In this document: positions 42,927 to 52,358 of the stretch, in pieces
Layout: every line of letters begins with the position of its first letter
How positions within the stretch are numbered: the first letter of the stretch is position 1
Assembly (NCBI RefSeq): GCF_014207705.1
Contig: NZ_JACHIU010000001.1
Span: 5,634,501 to 5,698,500 of the forward strand
From: Sphaerisporangium rubeum
Lineage (GTDB): Bacteria; Actinomycetota; Actinomycetes; Streptosporangiales; Streptosporangiaceae
Direction: 5' to 3'
DNA: 64,000 bases
Position numbers and translations under genes: made by a program
The notes under the pieces: generated by a model
Databases searched by the model: none
Seen by the model: only the letters and a program-made list of their open reading frames with translations
What the model was told of the DNA's origin: nothing

Positions 42927-44036
42927 CTATCCGGCCGGGACCGGCCGCCGGCGGCCGAGCAGTGCCAGCAGGCCGATCACGACCAGCCCGAGAGCGGACA
43001 GCTCAAGCTTGTCGGCGACGGTCGCGGCGTTCGCCACCACCCCGAACGCGGTGTGTCCCGTCAAGGCGCCACCGGCCAGCCAGAGACTGTGCCGGTCCGT
43101 CCACTGTCGGCCCGATGTCCACCGGCTTACCGGCCACCAGGTCAGTACGGCGACCATCGCCGCGCCGAGCATCGGCACCGCCACCCAGCCGCCATGGGTG
43201 AAGGCAGGCTGAGCGGCCCCGCCGAACGGGAACAGCAGCGCCAGGTACCCGAATCCGGCCACCAGTCCGACGACCCCCGGCACCCAAGGGCCCGGAACCG
43301 TCACGGGCCGCGTCGATCGCAAGTCGGTGGACGTTCCTGAGGTGGAGGCGCTGAGGGTGGACGCGCCGGAGGCGAGGGACGTGCCTGAGGTGGAGGTGCT
43401 GGAGGTCCTCGGCGTGGTCGGCATGTCGGCGGCGGCGGGTGGCAGTACGCGCAGGGCCAGCACAGTCAGCAGTGCCACGGCGGCCACGCATCCAACCATC
43501 ACCGCGAGCGGCGCCTGGTAGCCGGGGTCGATGGAGGTCGCCACGGTGACGCGGAGCAGCAGGCCGCCGAGTACGAAGACCACCGCGGTCACCACCAGGC
43601 CCGTCCGGTTCAGGTACGGCCGGTCGCGTAGCAACGGGAACGCCAGGTCGGTCAGGAGGATCGGCAGCGCCACACTGAACACGGCGTGGTAGACCAGGTT
43701 GAGCTCGGCGTAGGCGCTGTTCAGGCCGAGGACCCTCGGTCCCCAGCCGGCCACGCCGTACATGGTGGGGCTGCTCAGCGCCTGCAGTACCAGCCCCTCC
43801 TCGACGATGCCGTACGCCAGTCCGAGCAGCAGGATCGACGGCCAGCCGGCACGCCGCCGCCGTACCAGTTCCCGGATCAGCACCGTGCCGGCGCCGTAGA
43901 TCGGGATCCACAGGAGCATCAGCCAGATCCGGCTGAGCGGCGGATTCCCCAGCGTGAGTTCGGCGACGACCGGGGTGATCACCGCGAGCAGCCACGCGGC
44001 GCGCCGGCCTCCCTTGGGCCTGTCGGATGCGTTCAT
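42927..44036 (-). CDS. Polytopic membrane protein of unknown function
   Basis: 369 aa from ATG 44036. About ten hydrophobic segments; a conserved-looking YGIVEEGLVLQAL lies near residue 84. A Ser/Thr-rich hydrophilic linker of roughly 40 residues (STSTSGTSLASGAS and similar repeats) interrupts the membrane part near the middle, encoded by short in-frame repeats. I do not recognise the family. It is divergent from the sensor kinase gene (175-bp gap), so it may be a target of that two-component system. Confidence 0.8.
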   Translation of the reverse strand: MNASDRPKGGRRAAWLLAVITPVVAELTLGNPPLSRIWLMLLWIPIYGAGTVLIRELVRRRRAGWPSILLLGLAYGIVEEGLVLQALSSPTMYGVAGWGPRVLGLNSAYAELNLVYHAVFSVALPILLTDLAFPLLRDRPYLNRTGLVVTAVVFVLGGLLLRVTVATSIDPGYQAPLAVMVGCVAAVALLTVLALRVLPPAAADMPTTPRTSSTSTSGTSLASGASTLSASTSGTSTDLRSTRPVTVPGPWVPGVVGLVAGFGYLALLFPFGGAAQPAFTHGGWVAVPMLGAAMVAVLTWWPVSRWTSGRQWTDRHSLWLAGGALTGHTAFGVVANAATVADKLELSALGLVVIGLLALLGRRRPVPAG

Positions 44037-44211
44037 ACGGCCAGCGTGCCGACGAGGGGCCGCCGGCCGCTGCCGCCGGACGGCCGGGACGTGGCCACCA
44101 TGGTCTCGTTCCGCGGGGAACCTCGGACACCTCTGGTGGCGACTTCGGTCGTGGCGCACCGGTGACTTCGGTTGCCACGCGGCGTGGCGAGGCGGGTTAC
44201 GATCGGCGGTT

Positions 44212-45525
44212 GTGTACCTGACCAGCGCGGATGACGTTCGGCTCGGCTGGATCTGGTCGCGGCGTGGTTGGGTCGTGGGCCTTGCCGGGTTCGTGCCGGC
44301 GTTCGCCGGAGCGGTCGCGGTGGTCCTCGGCGATCTGGCGGGTGGCCCTGGCTGGTACGTCGTCGCGGACCTCGTGGGTGGCGCGGCGGCCTGCGCGGGG
44401 GTGTGGCTGTGCCGCAGATGGCCCGTGTCCGCGGGCCTCGGAGTGATCGCGCTGTCGGTACCGGCCGCCTCGGCGTCGGTGGCGGCGGGGATCGCCGCGT
44501 TGATCGCGGCCCGGTACCGCCGGCCGCGCGTCGCGGTCGCGGTGGGGGCCGCGGGGGTGGCGGCGACGCTGGTGCGGTTCGCGTTGCGGCCCCCCGGGCT
44601 CGCGCCGTACCCGGTGTGGGCCCTGGTCGGGGTGCTGTTCGGGGTCGCGGTGACCGTGTGGGGGATGCTGGCGCGCACCCGCAGAGAGCTGGTGCTGTCG
44701 CTCGCCGAGCGGGCCCGCCGAGCGGAGGCCGATCAGCGGCTGCGTGCCGAGGAGGCCCGCCGCGCCGAACGGCTCGGGATCGCGCGCGAGATGCACGACG
44801 TGCTCGCTCATCGGTTGTCGCTGCTGGTGGTGCACGCCGGTGCACTGGAGTTCAACGCGGACGCGACACGTGGCGAGGTCGCGGAGGCGGCCGGGGTGAT
44901 CCGGTCGAGTGCTCGCCAGGCGCTGGAGGAACTGCGGACCGTCGTCTCGGTGCTGCGCGACACCGGGCCGCCGTCGGACGGTGGCGTGGACCTCACGGCG
45001 CTCGTGGCGGAGTCACGGCGGGCCGGCATGCGGGTCGAGCTGCGCGACCATGGGATAAGGCTGTCCGAGGTGCCGGAGACGGCAGGCCGCGCCGCGTACC
45101 GGATCGTGCAGGAAGGGCTCACGAACGCACGCAAACACGCGCCGGGCCAACCCGTCACGGTCCTCGTGTCCGGCACGGAGGGGGCCGAGCTGGTCGTCGA
45201 GGTGCGCAATTCACCGCACAGTGGACTGCCGGCGCATGCGGGGACCGGAGCGGGGACTGAGCCGACCGAACTCGCGGGGACCGGAGCCGGGACAGGGCCG
45301 ACCGAATTCGCGGGAACCGGAGCCGGGAAAAGGCCGACTGGGCTCGCGGGGACCGGAGCGGGGACGGGGCCGGCCGGGCTGGCGGAGACTGGAGCGGGGA
45401 CAGGGCTGGCCGGGCTGGCGGAGCGCGCGTCGCTGGCCGGGGGACGGTCGGAGTACGGGGAGACGCCGGACGGCGGGTTCCGGCTGGTGGCTCGGCTGCC
45501 GTGGCCGCGTCGAGGGCCTGGCTAG
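44212..45525 (+). CDS. NarL-type sensor histidine kinase with expanded ATP lid
   Basis: 437 aa from GTG 44212; a TACGAT -10-like element ends 8 nt upstream, so the message could be leaderless. Four or five N-terminal transmembrane helices, a coiled linker (160-190), a HisKA_3 dimerisation domain with phospho-His H195 (EMHDVLAH) and a HATPase domain with an N-box (QEGLTNARKHA). Between the N-box and the final G-box (GTGLAGLAERASLAGG) lie five 12-residue repeats (343-402). The response regulator follows after 1 bp. Kinase of this type sense membrane stress or antibiotics in many actinomycetes; the signal here is unknown. Confidence 0.93.
   Translation: MYLTSADDVRLGWIWSRRGWVVGLAGFVPAFAGAVAVVLGDLAGGPGWYVVADLVGGAAACAGVWLCRRWPVSAGLGVIALSVPAASASVAAGIAALIAARYRRPRVAVAVGAAGVAATLVRFALRPPGLAPYPVWALVGVLFGVAVTVWGMLARTRRELVLSLAERARRAEADQRLRAEEARRAERLGIAREMHDVLAHRLSLLVVHAGALEFNADATRGEVAEAAGVIRSSARQALEELRTVVSVLRDTGPPSDGGVDLTALVAESRRAGMRVELRDHGIRLSEVPETAGRAAYRIVQEGLTNARKHAPGQPVTVLVSGTEGAELVVEVRNSPHSGLPAHAGTGAGTEPTELAGTGAGTGPTEFAGTGAGKRPTGLAGTGAGTGPAGLAETGAGTGLAGLAERASLAGGRSEYGETPDGGFRLVARLPWPRRGPG
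45238..45417 (+). repeat. Five 36-bp tandem repeats in the kinase ATP lid
   Basis: Five in-frame units encode variants of AGTGAGTGPTEL: AGTGAGTEPTEL, AGTGAGTGPTEF, AGTGAGKRPTGL, AGTGAGTGPAGL, AETGAGTGLAGL. The last unit runs into the real G2 box, so the repeats look like serial duplication of the glycine-rich lid itself. Confidence 0.93.
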
Positions 45526-45526
45526 C

Positions 45527-46207
45527 ATGGCGCGGGTGACAGCCGACGAGAGCGCGCCGATCCGGGTCTTGATCGTGGACGACGACGCTCTCGTACGCGC
45601 CGGTTTGACGCTCATGCTCAAAGGCGCCGCCGGCCTGCGCATCGTCGGCGCGGTGGCCGACGGCGCCGACGTGGAGAGTGCCGTGGCCGAGCACCGGCCG
45701 GACGTGGTGCTCATGGACATCCGCATGAACGGCGTCGACGGCATCGAGGCGACCCGGCGGCTGCGGGCCAGATCAGGAGCCCCCGAGGTGGTGGTGCTCA
45801 CCACGTTCGACGCCGACGAACTGGTGTTCGGTGCTCTGCGGTCAGGCGCGAGCGGGTTCCTGCTCAAGGACACCCCGCCGGAGGACATCGTGGACGCCGT
45901 ACGGAAAGTCGTGGCCGGGGAGCCGATTCTCTCGCCGAGCGTCACCCGCAAGCTGATCGCGCACCTGGTGCCGCAGGAGGAGAGCCGGCGACGTGCCGAG
46001 GCCCGTCAGGTGCTGGAGCGGCTGAGTGAGCGTGAACGCGAGGTGGCATTGGCGGTCGGCCAGGGGAAGCCGAACGCGGTGATCGCCGGTGAGCTGCACA
46101 TGAGCGTGGGGACCGTGAAGGGGTACATATCCCGCATCCTCACCAAGGCCGGCCTGGACAACCGGGTGCAGTTGGCCCTTGTGGTCCACGACACGAGACC
46201 TGACTAG
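45527..46207 (+). CDS. NarL/LuxR-family response regulator
   Basis: 226 aa, ATG 45527 directly after the kinase stop. Receiver domain with acidic triad in VDDD and phospho-Asp D64 (LMDIRMNG), conserved TTF and K in LLKDTPP; C-terminal LuxR helix-turn-helix (LSEREREVALAVGQGK...SVGTVKGYISRIL). It should bind DNA after phosphorylation by the adjacent kinase. Likely targets are its own operon or the divergent membrane-protein gene. Confidence 0.95.
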   Translation: MARVTADESAPIRVLIVDDDALVRAGLTLMLKGAAGLRIVGAVADGADVESAVAEHRPDVVLMDIRMNGVDGIEATRRLRARSGAPEVVVLTTFDADELVFGALRSGASGFLLKDTPPEDIVDAVRKVVAGEPILSPSVTRKLIAHLVPQEESRRRAEARQVLERLSEREREVALAVGQGKPNAVIAGELHMSVGTVKGYISRILTKAGLDNRVQLALVVHDTRPD

Positions 46208-46233
46208 AGACCGGCAGCACCGGCACGGCCAGC

Positions 46234-46340
46234 GATCGGCCCGGCCGGCGATCGGCCGGTGATCGGCTCGGCTGGTGATCGGCACGTCCTAACGATCGGC
46301 CGGTGATCGACTCGGTCTGGTGATCGACTTGGTCCGGTGG
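46234..46340 (+). repeat. Degenerate GATCG repeat array after the response regulator
   Basis: GATCG begins at 46234, 46250, 46261, 46277, 46294, 46305 and 46322. The spacing pattern shows a 44-bp unit (46250-46293) duplicated as 46294-46338 with a 1-bp slip. It starts about 25 bp after the response-regulator stop. Function is unknown; it might bind a regulator or simply be repeat expansion. Confidence 0.75.
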
Positions 46341-46394
46341 CTGCGTGGCGGCCGGTGAATGCGTGTCGAACAGTGAATACACGTCGGCCGATGA

Positions 46395-48029
<1,635 letters not shown>

Positions 48030-48044
48030 GTACGTCCCGCGACC

Positions 48045-48075
48045 CCGGCCGGTGCGCCACCCCCGCACCGGCCGG
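48045..48075. terminator. Hairpin between convergent rox and ATPase genes
   Basis: A 12-bp stem, CCGGCCGGTGCG (48045-48056) and its exact complement (48064-48075), encloses a 7-nt loop. It lies 16 bp after the rox stop and 6 bp before the stop of the convergent ATPase gene, fitting a bidirectional terminator. Confidence 0.7.
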
Positions 48076-48080
48076 CCGTC

Positions 48081-48512
48081 TCACCCACCGTCCGGGACGT
48101 CCGCCGTCCGCACCGGCAGATCCCACCGGCACCAGACCGTCTTGCCGCCACCGTCAGGAAGCGGCGTGACCCCGGTCCCGTGCGTGAGTGCTCGCACAAT
48201 GGTCAGCCCCCTGCCGTGCACGGCCTCAGGGTCGAGCTCAAGCCGGCGAGGCGACTCCGCACCGTGGTCGGTGACACGGACACAAAAGTCCCGAGCCGTG
48301 AACCACAGTGACAGCCTCACCGGCGACCGGCCGTGAGTGAACGCGTTCGCGAGCAACTCCCCCACGACAAGCAGAATGTCGTCGGCGAGCTCGGACAGCC
48401 CCCACCCGGTGACGACCTCCCTCACCATGGCGCGAGCCTTCCCGACCACCGAAAGATCGTCAGGCAGATCCCAGCAGACGGTACGAAGATCGTCTTCTTG
48501 CGTCCCGGTCAT
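48081..48512 (-). CDS. Anti-sigma-factor-type ATP-binding protein (HATPase_c_2)
   Basis: 143 aa from ATG 48512, with GGAG 5 nt upstream. The fold is the GHKL ATPase of RsbW/SpoIIAB-like kinases: N-box VGELLANAFTHG, DHG in VRVTDHGAES, and GRGLTIVRAL. Such proteins are abundant in actinomycetes next to XRE/DUF397 pairs and are thought to control alternative sigma factors through anti-anti-sigma partners. The reading frame stays open upstream to 48935, so a longer form is possible. Confidence 0.82.
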   Translation of the reverse strand: MTGTQEDDLRTVCWDLPDDLSVVGKARAMVREVVTGWGLSELADDILLVVGELLANAFTHGRSPVRLSLWFTARDFCVRVTDHGAESPRRLELDPEAVHGRGLTIVRALTHGTGVTPLPDGGGKTVWCRWDLPVRTADVPDGG

Positions 48513-48935
48513 CGGTGCTCCATGAGGCGTCGTATGACTGACAGAGGAAAGCGCGAGAACCCCCGGCCGCACCGTCCGGCCCTCGGCGACCCCGGCCGAC
48601 AAGCCCGTCCCACCGCCTCCCGGCCGGCCCCAGCCCCCCGGCCCGGCCGCGGACCGGCCCGAAGCAGCCAGCTCGGCCTCCCGCATCAGATCGCGAAGTT
48701 CATCCGAGCTGTCCGCGCACAGCGGCGACGACCCCGGCGACGGCCACGTCGCGACCGCGTAGAACCGCCGGGACCCCACCCCGTACCAGACAACCCACCC
48801 CGGCTCCACCAGCCCCAACCCCCGAGCCTGAGCCCTCTGCGCAACGTCCCAGCACCGCACACCTCGCCGTACCGGCACCACCCCCGGCCGATGCCGCCCC
48901 CGCCGCCGCACCCCGACCGGCCAGTCCCACTTCAC
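48513..48935 (-). other. In-frame upstream coding extension of the ATPase gene
   Basis: From GTG 48935, with GGGGAGGG spaced about 8 nt upstream, the frame runs without a stop into the ATPase. It has coding-like third positions and a domain-like core, WVVWYGVGSRRFYAVATW then DELRDLMREAELA, followed by a Gly/Pro-rich linker. Either the gene encodes a 284-aa fusion, or this is an overlapping small protein. I do not know the domain's function. Confidence 0.5.
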
Positions 48936-49293
48936 GCCATCACCCTCCCCCCACCGCACCTCTGCGGCGCCTCAATGGATCCGGCTTGCCGCCAAGTGAC
49001 AAAGCTGTTTCCGGCGGATAGGCCACATACATGCCGGGGATAGGCAACGGTCTACTCTCGGTCTGCAATTCGCACCCCTTTATCCGGACATGTCCGGCGA
49101 ATTTCTCGACGTATCTCTATGGCACGAGCCCATATAGAGGAGCGCCGGACGTTCGCTCCTCAACATGCTTCACAGCCTGCCGCCACCGGACTAACTTGTG
49201 CACCGAGAACTCAGGCACACCGCCGAGACACTTTGGTACATGCATCTGTGCCATTGCCGTGTCCGAAACCCTCCCCCATCGGACGGAGTCGAA
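48936..49293. other. Divergent intergenic region with operator-like palindrome
   Basis: The gap between the ATPase frame and the XRE regulator is relatively AT-rich. It has a perfect 14-bp palindrome, CCGGACATGTCCGG, at 49084-49097, and two GGATAGGC copies near 49014 and 49041. These are candidate operators for the XRE protein. No gene is convincing. Confidence 0.55.
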
Positions 49294-50115
49294 ATGTCCA
49301 TACGGCGATCCAATGACCCATCCGTCAAGTCCCTCACCATTTTTGGTGACGAACTCCGCGAACGCCGCATGCGCGCGCAAGTGACTCAACAGCAACTGGC
49401 GGACATGACCCAGTTCAGCCGGAGCCTGCTGGCCTTCATCGAGCGCGGAGAGCGCACCCCAAGCCGCAACCTGGCCCAACGCTGCGACGACGCGTTGCGC
49501 GCCGACGGAGAGCTTCTTCACCTGTGGACCCAACTGACCCGAGACGCCAGCCCTCGTTGGTTTCGAACCTGGCTGGAAGTCGAGGAGGAGGCGCACACCC
49601 TCCACACCTGGCAGCCACTCGTCATTCCCGGCCTGCTCCAAACCGAGGACTACGCGCGGGCCGTGATCCGCGGAGAAGCGGGAATAACCACTACCCAAGT
49701 GGAGAAAGCGGTCAATGCACGGCTGGAGCGCCAGCAGATTTTCGCTCGCGAAGCTCCACCCATGCTCTGGGCCGTGATAGACGAGGGAGTGCTCCATCGG
49801 CCGATCGGCGGAAGGACCATCATGCGTAACCAGGTCCGCCGACTCCTGGATGCCATCGAATCCCCGCATATCGGTATTCAGGTTGTTCCTACCACTCTTG
49901 GCATCACGACGGGACTACTAGGGGGATTTGTCATCGCACAGATGCCGGACACTCCAGATACGGTGTACATCGAATCCGCGACTCACGGACACGTCTCAAC
50001 TCGTCCAGAAGACGTCAAAGTGATCCAGAGCAGCTACGACACCGTACGGGCTGAGGCGCAGCCCCAGCCCCACTCGATCGAGTTGATCAGGGAGGCTGAG
50101 AAGCGATGGACCTGA
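49294..50115 (+). CDS. XRE-family helix-turn-helix regulator with DUF5753
   Basis: 273 aa from ATG 49294, with GGAG 6 nt upstream; earlier starts lack support. N-terminal HTH (ELRERRMRAQVTQQQLADMTQFSRSLLAFIERGER, residues about 15-50) followed by the DUF5753 sensor-like domain (IPGLLQTEDYARAVI...). The stop overlaps the DUF397 gene by 10 bp. Such pairs occur in many copies in actinomycetes and influence development and antibiotic production; the signal is unknown. Confidence 0.93.
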   Translation: MSIRRSNDPSVKSLTIFGDELRERRMRAQVTQQQLADMTQFSRSLLAFIERGERTPSRNLAQRCDDALRADGELLHLWTQLTRDASPRWFRTWLEVEEEAHTLHTWQPLVIPGLLQTEDYARAVIRGEAGITTTQVEKAVNARLERQQIFAREAPPMLWAVIDEGVLHRPIGGRTIMRNQVRRLLDAIESPHIGIQVVPTTLGITTGLLGGFVIAQMPDTPDTVYIESATHGHVSTRPEDVKVIQSSYDTVRAEAQPQPHSIELIREAEKRWT

Positions 50116-50318
50116 GTGACGAACTGAAGAACGCCACCTGGCGCAAAGCCACCAAGAGCGGCCCCAACCAGGGTGACTGCCTCGAAGTGGCTCCCCTGTC
50201 CGAGGGCCGGGTAGGGCTCCGGGACACCGAAGCCCCAGAGAAGACCCCCTTCGTAGTGACCGCAAGCGTCTGGGACGCCTTCATCGACGGCGCCAAAAAA
50301 GGCGAGTTCGACTTCTGA
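50106..50318 (+). CDS. DUF397 small protein
   Basis: 70 aa beginning MDLSDELKNATWRKATKSG, with the typical NGDCLEVA-like segment (NQGDCLEVAP), VGLRDT and W(D)AFIDGAKKGEFD ending. These are partners, possibly antitoxin-like or effector-like, of the upstream XRE proteins. Coupled to the XRE gene by overlap. Confidence 0.93.
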   Translation: MDLSDELKNATWRKATKSGPNQGDCLEVAPLSEGRVGLRDTEAPEKTPFVVTASVWDAFIDGAKKGEFDF

Positions 50319-50342
50319 GCGTCCACCTCTAGCGGTGTCCGG

Positions 50343-50480
50343 TCAGTGAGCTCGGAACGCGGTCCAGGTCTCCACCTGGCGGAACCCCATGGACTCGATG
50401 TCGAACAGCCGGTTCGACTTGAAGGCGTCCCTTCCACGCCGGAAGCCCTCGGGGAACCAAGCGAGGGATACGACCTGATC
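50343..50480 (-). pseudogene. Orphan C-terminal gene remnant (45 codons)
   Basis: On the minus strand a stop-terminated frame reads DQVVSLAWFPEGF, then RRGRDAFKSNRLFD and IESMGFRQVETWTAFRAH. Third positions are overwhelmingly G or C, like real genes here, yet no start or upstream domain exists: the HEPN gene occupies the sequence just upstream. It appears to be the tail of a gene whose front was replaced when the HEPN-MNT module or another insertion arrived. I do not recognise the family. Confidence 0.4.
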
Positions 50481-50907
50481 AGAACAGATCCAGTCGCGTC
50501 ATCACCTGACCGCAGAGCTCGGCCGCGGTGACCGACTCACCTGGCTGAGAGCCGTACTCGACCACATTGCGGCGCCTGCGCATCTGGTCCAGGCGACGCA
50601 GTGGACGGCCCTCAGGAGTGGAGGCGAATTGAGCGACCACGGCATCTTTGAGCGCGATATGACCTCCCGCCGAGGTGGCACGCAGGCCTTGAGCTTGCAG
50701 CAACGCGGCACAGGCTTTCCTGGCGGCGTCGTAGCACAGGGTGTAGGCACCCTCGGGATCGTCATCGCGGATCTTCCCCACCGACGCCAGGTGACTTTCC
50801 GCTGCCGCAAGCATGGTCTTCGCTGTCTCGCGAGCCAGTTGGACGCGTTGAAGTTCACGCTCTGTCAGTAGACGTCGGATGGTGTCTTCACCGAGAGTCC
50901 AGCGCAC
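50479..50907 (-). CDS. HEPN-domain protein (SAV_6107-like), putative toxin
   Basis: 142 aa from GTG 50907, preceded by GGAGG 6 nt upstream. Helical HEPN pattern (AKTMLAAAESHLASVG, CYDAARKACAALLQAQG) ending in RRRNVVEYG, the variant catalytic motif of SAV_6107-type HEPN proteins. HEPN toxins are usually RNases. The start overlaps the nucleotidyltransferase stop by 20 bp, a typical toxin-antitoxin layout. Confidence 0.85.
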   Translation of the reverse strand: MRWTLGEDTIRRLLTERELQRVQLARETAKTMLAAAESHLASVGKIRDDDPEGAYTLCYDAARKACAALLQAQGLRATSAGGHIALKDAVVAQFASTPEGRPLRRLDQMRRRRNVVEYGSQPGESVTAAELCGQVMTRLDLF

Positions 50908-51502
50908 TTTGGGCCTCCGGGCCGGGGGGAGTCGCTACGTCGAGGACGGGGGATCCCTTGATCTGCTGGATCAGGCCGTCAGCAGAAGACTGCCACGACA
51001 TGACTGTACGTATCACAGCGTTCACGGAAAGTCCCAGACGGTGCTCTGCGCGCTCGGCGGCGTCGTAGACGTCTCCGCGAAGGGGGGAGCCTATGACAAG
51101 AAGGTCGATGTCGACGGGCTGGGGGCCGGGGTGGCCGTGGTAGCGAGCGGCCCAGGAGCCGAAGATCTTGAGTGCGTGGATGTCCTTCACGGCGGCGAAC
51201 TCGTCGGCGATGATCGCCGGAGGGCCGAACGACGCGGCGAGCAGTTGGGCCAGTGGACGGTAGACGGCCGTGCCGGTGTTGGCGCGGATCAGCCTGGTAC
51301 GACCGACCCGATGTTCGGTGACGAGGCCGGCCACCACCAGCCGGTCCACCTCGCGCTGCGTCGTACTGATCGGGTGGTCGAGCAGTGCGGACAGCTCGGT
51401 GATCGAGAATTCGCGTTCAGGGGAGAGATAGACCCTGGTCAGCAGATCGGCTTGGAACCGGGATCGGAAGATGGGCAGTAGGTCGGGTGCTGACGTTCCC
51501 AC
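50888..51502 (-). CDS. Winged-HTH MNT nucleotidyltransferase, putative antitoxin
   Basis: 204 aa from GTG 51502; a GTG at 51643 would add 47 residues with no domain character. The N-terminal winged helix (FSITELSALLDHPISTTQREVDRLVVAGLV) is followed by a minimal nucleotidyltransferase: GSWAARYHG and the metal-binding DIDLLV. In HEPN-MNT systems the MNT protein AMPylates the toxin. A -10-like TTATCG ends 8 nt before GTG 51502, and a TTGCGCAA palindrome lies beside it, so leaderless, self-repressed expression is plausible. Confidence 0.87.
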   Translation of the reverse strand: MGTSAPDLLPIFRSRFQADLLTRVYLSPEREFSITELSALLDHPISTTQREVDRLVVAGLVTEHRVGRTRLIRANTGTAVYRPLAQLLAASFGPPAIIADEFAAVKDIHALKIFGSWAARYHGHPGPQPVDIDLLVIGSPLRGDVYDAAERAEHRLGLSVNAVIRTVMSWQSSADGLIQQIKGSPVLDVATPPGPEAQSALDSR

Positions 51503-51718
51503 ATTGCTGACGATAACTTGCGCAATCTGGGAATGGAAGCGAGCTGGCCTGTCAGCGGCCCGTTCCAGTCGAACGTTGGACTCGACTTGATGCCTTCCTA
51601 CAAGGTGCGGAGTTCTGGGACCACGCTGCCCTAGGGATGACACTGTCCGCTCGCCATGGCGGGAACCTGCACCGGCCGGGAGGGTCGCCGCCGTCCCGGC
51701 CGAGTCGTTCGGGTGGTT

Positions 51719-52306
51719 TCAGTGGGATGTTGCGATCGCGCGGGGGACGGTTGAGGCGCGCCACAGGGTGACGCCGAGCCAGGCGACTCCGACGGCGGCC
51801 AGGACGAGGCCGGACAGGTAGAGGGGCTCGGGTATCTGGTTGCGTAGTGCGCCGGGGATCATGCCGGCGATGTAGAGGGTGAGTGCGGGGCGGGGGAGTA
51901 CGGCGGCGCGTAGGCCGGTGATGCCGAACAGGAGGACGCCTGCGATCAGGCAGGCCGCGGTGACCAGGAAGGCGCGTGCGGTCGGTCCGGTGATGATGGC
52001 GGTGACCTGCGCGGACGTGAGGTAGGGGAAGACGAAGTGGATGATGTACTCGATCGCGAAGGCACCGGCGAGGCCGGCGGCGTTGAGCACGAAGCCTATT
52101 AGGCCCAGTAGGCCGGTCTCCTTGCGTTGCCACAGGTAGATGCCGACGAAGGCGAGCAGGCCGATCAGTGCGGCGAACGGGGCGATCGCGTGGGTGACGG
52201 CGTTCTCCGGCACCAGGCCGCCGCGGCGAGCGGCGTTGAGGACGAGCAGTACCGCGCACGTGACGGCGGCGACGCCGGCGTACCGGTAGAGAGGCAGGGG
52301 GGTCAC
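51719..52306 (-). CDS. Small polytopic membrane protein
   Basis: 195 aa from GTG 52306 with TGGAGG upstream. About six hydrophobic helices (for example AGVAAVTCAVLLVLNAA, ALIGLLAFVGIYLW, LVTAACLIAGVLLFGI). No recognisable enzymatic motif. It is divergent from the TetR gene across a 52-bp gap that holds a perfect palindrome, so it is very likely the TetR target. Confidence 0.82.
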   Translation of the reverse strand: MTPLPLYRYAGVAAVTCAVLLVLNAARRGGLVPENAVTHAIAPFAALIGLLAFVGIYLWQRKETGLLGLIGFVLNAAGLAGAFAIEYIIHFVFPYLTSAQVTAIITGPTARAFLVTAACLIAGVLLFGITGLRAAVLPRPALTLYIAGMIPGALRNQIPEPLYLSGLVLAAVGVAWLGVTLWRASTVPRAIATSH

Positions 52307-52323
52307 TGGGCCTCCAAGGCTGG

Positions 52324-52337
52324 ATAACGTACGTTAT
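52324..52337. promoter_or_regulatory. TetR operator, perfect 14-bp palindrome
   Basis: ATAACGTACGTTAT is perfectly symmetric and sits between the divergent membrane-protein and TetR starts. A further CGTTAT half-site follows at 52344-52349. TetR regulators usually bind such sites to repress both divergent promoters. Confidence 0.8.
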
Positions 52338-52358
52338 ATCGCTCGTTATGCAACTACG

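Noticed and set aside
42927-44678. Membrane protein with a 214-residue N-terminal extension
   Set aside because: The extension is Pro/Ala/Arg/Thr-rich, antisense to the kinase gene and lacks domain features; ATG 44036 begins a typical hydrophobic protein.
46234-46340. CRISPR-like array
   Set aside because: Repeat units are only about 5-11 bp conserved, spacing is too short for spacers, and no cas genes are present.
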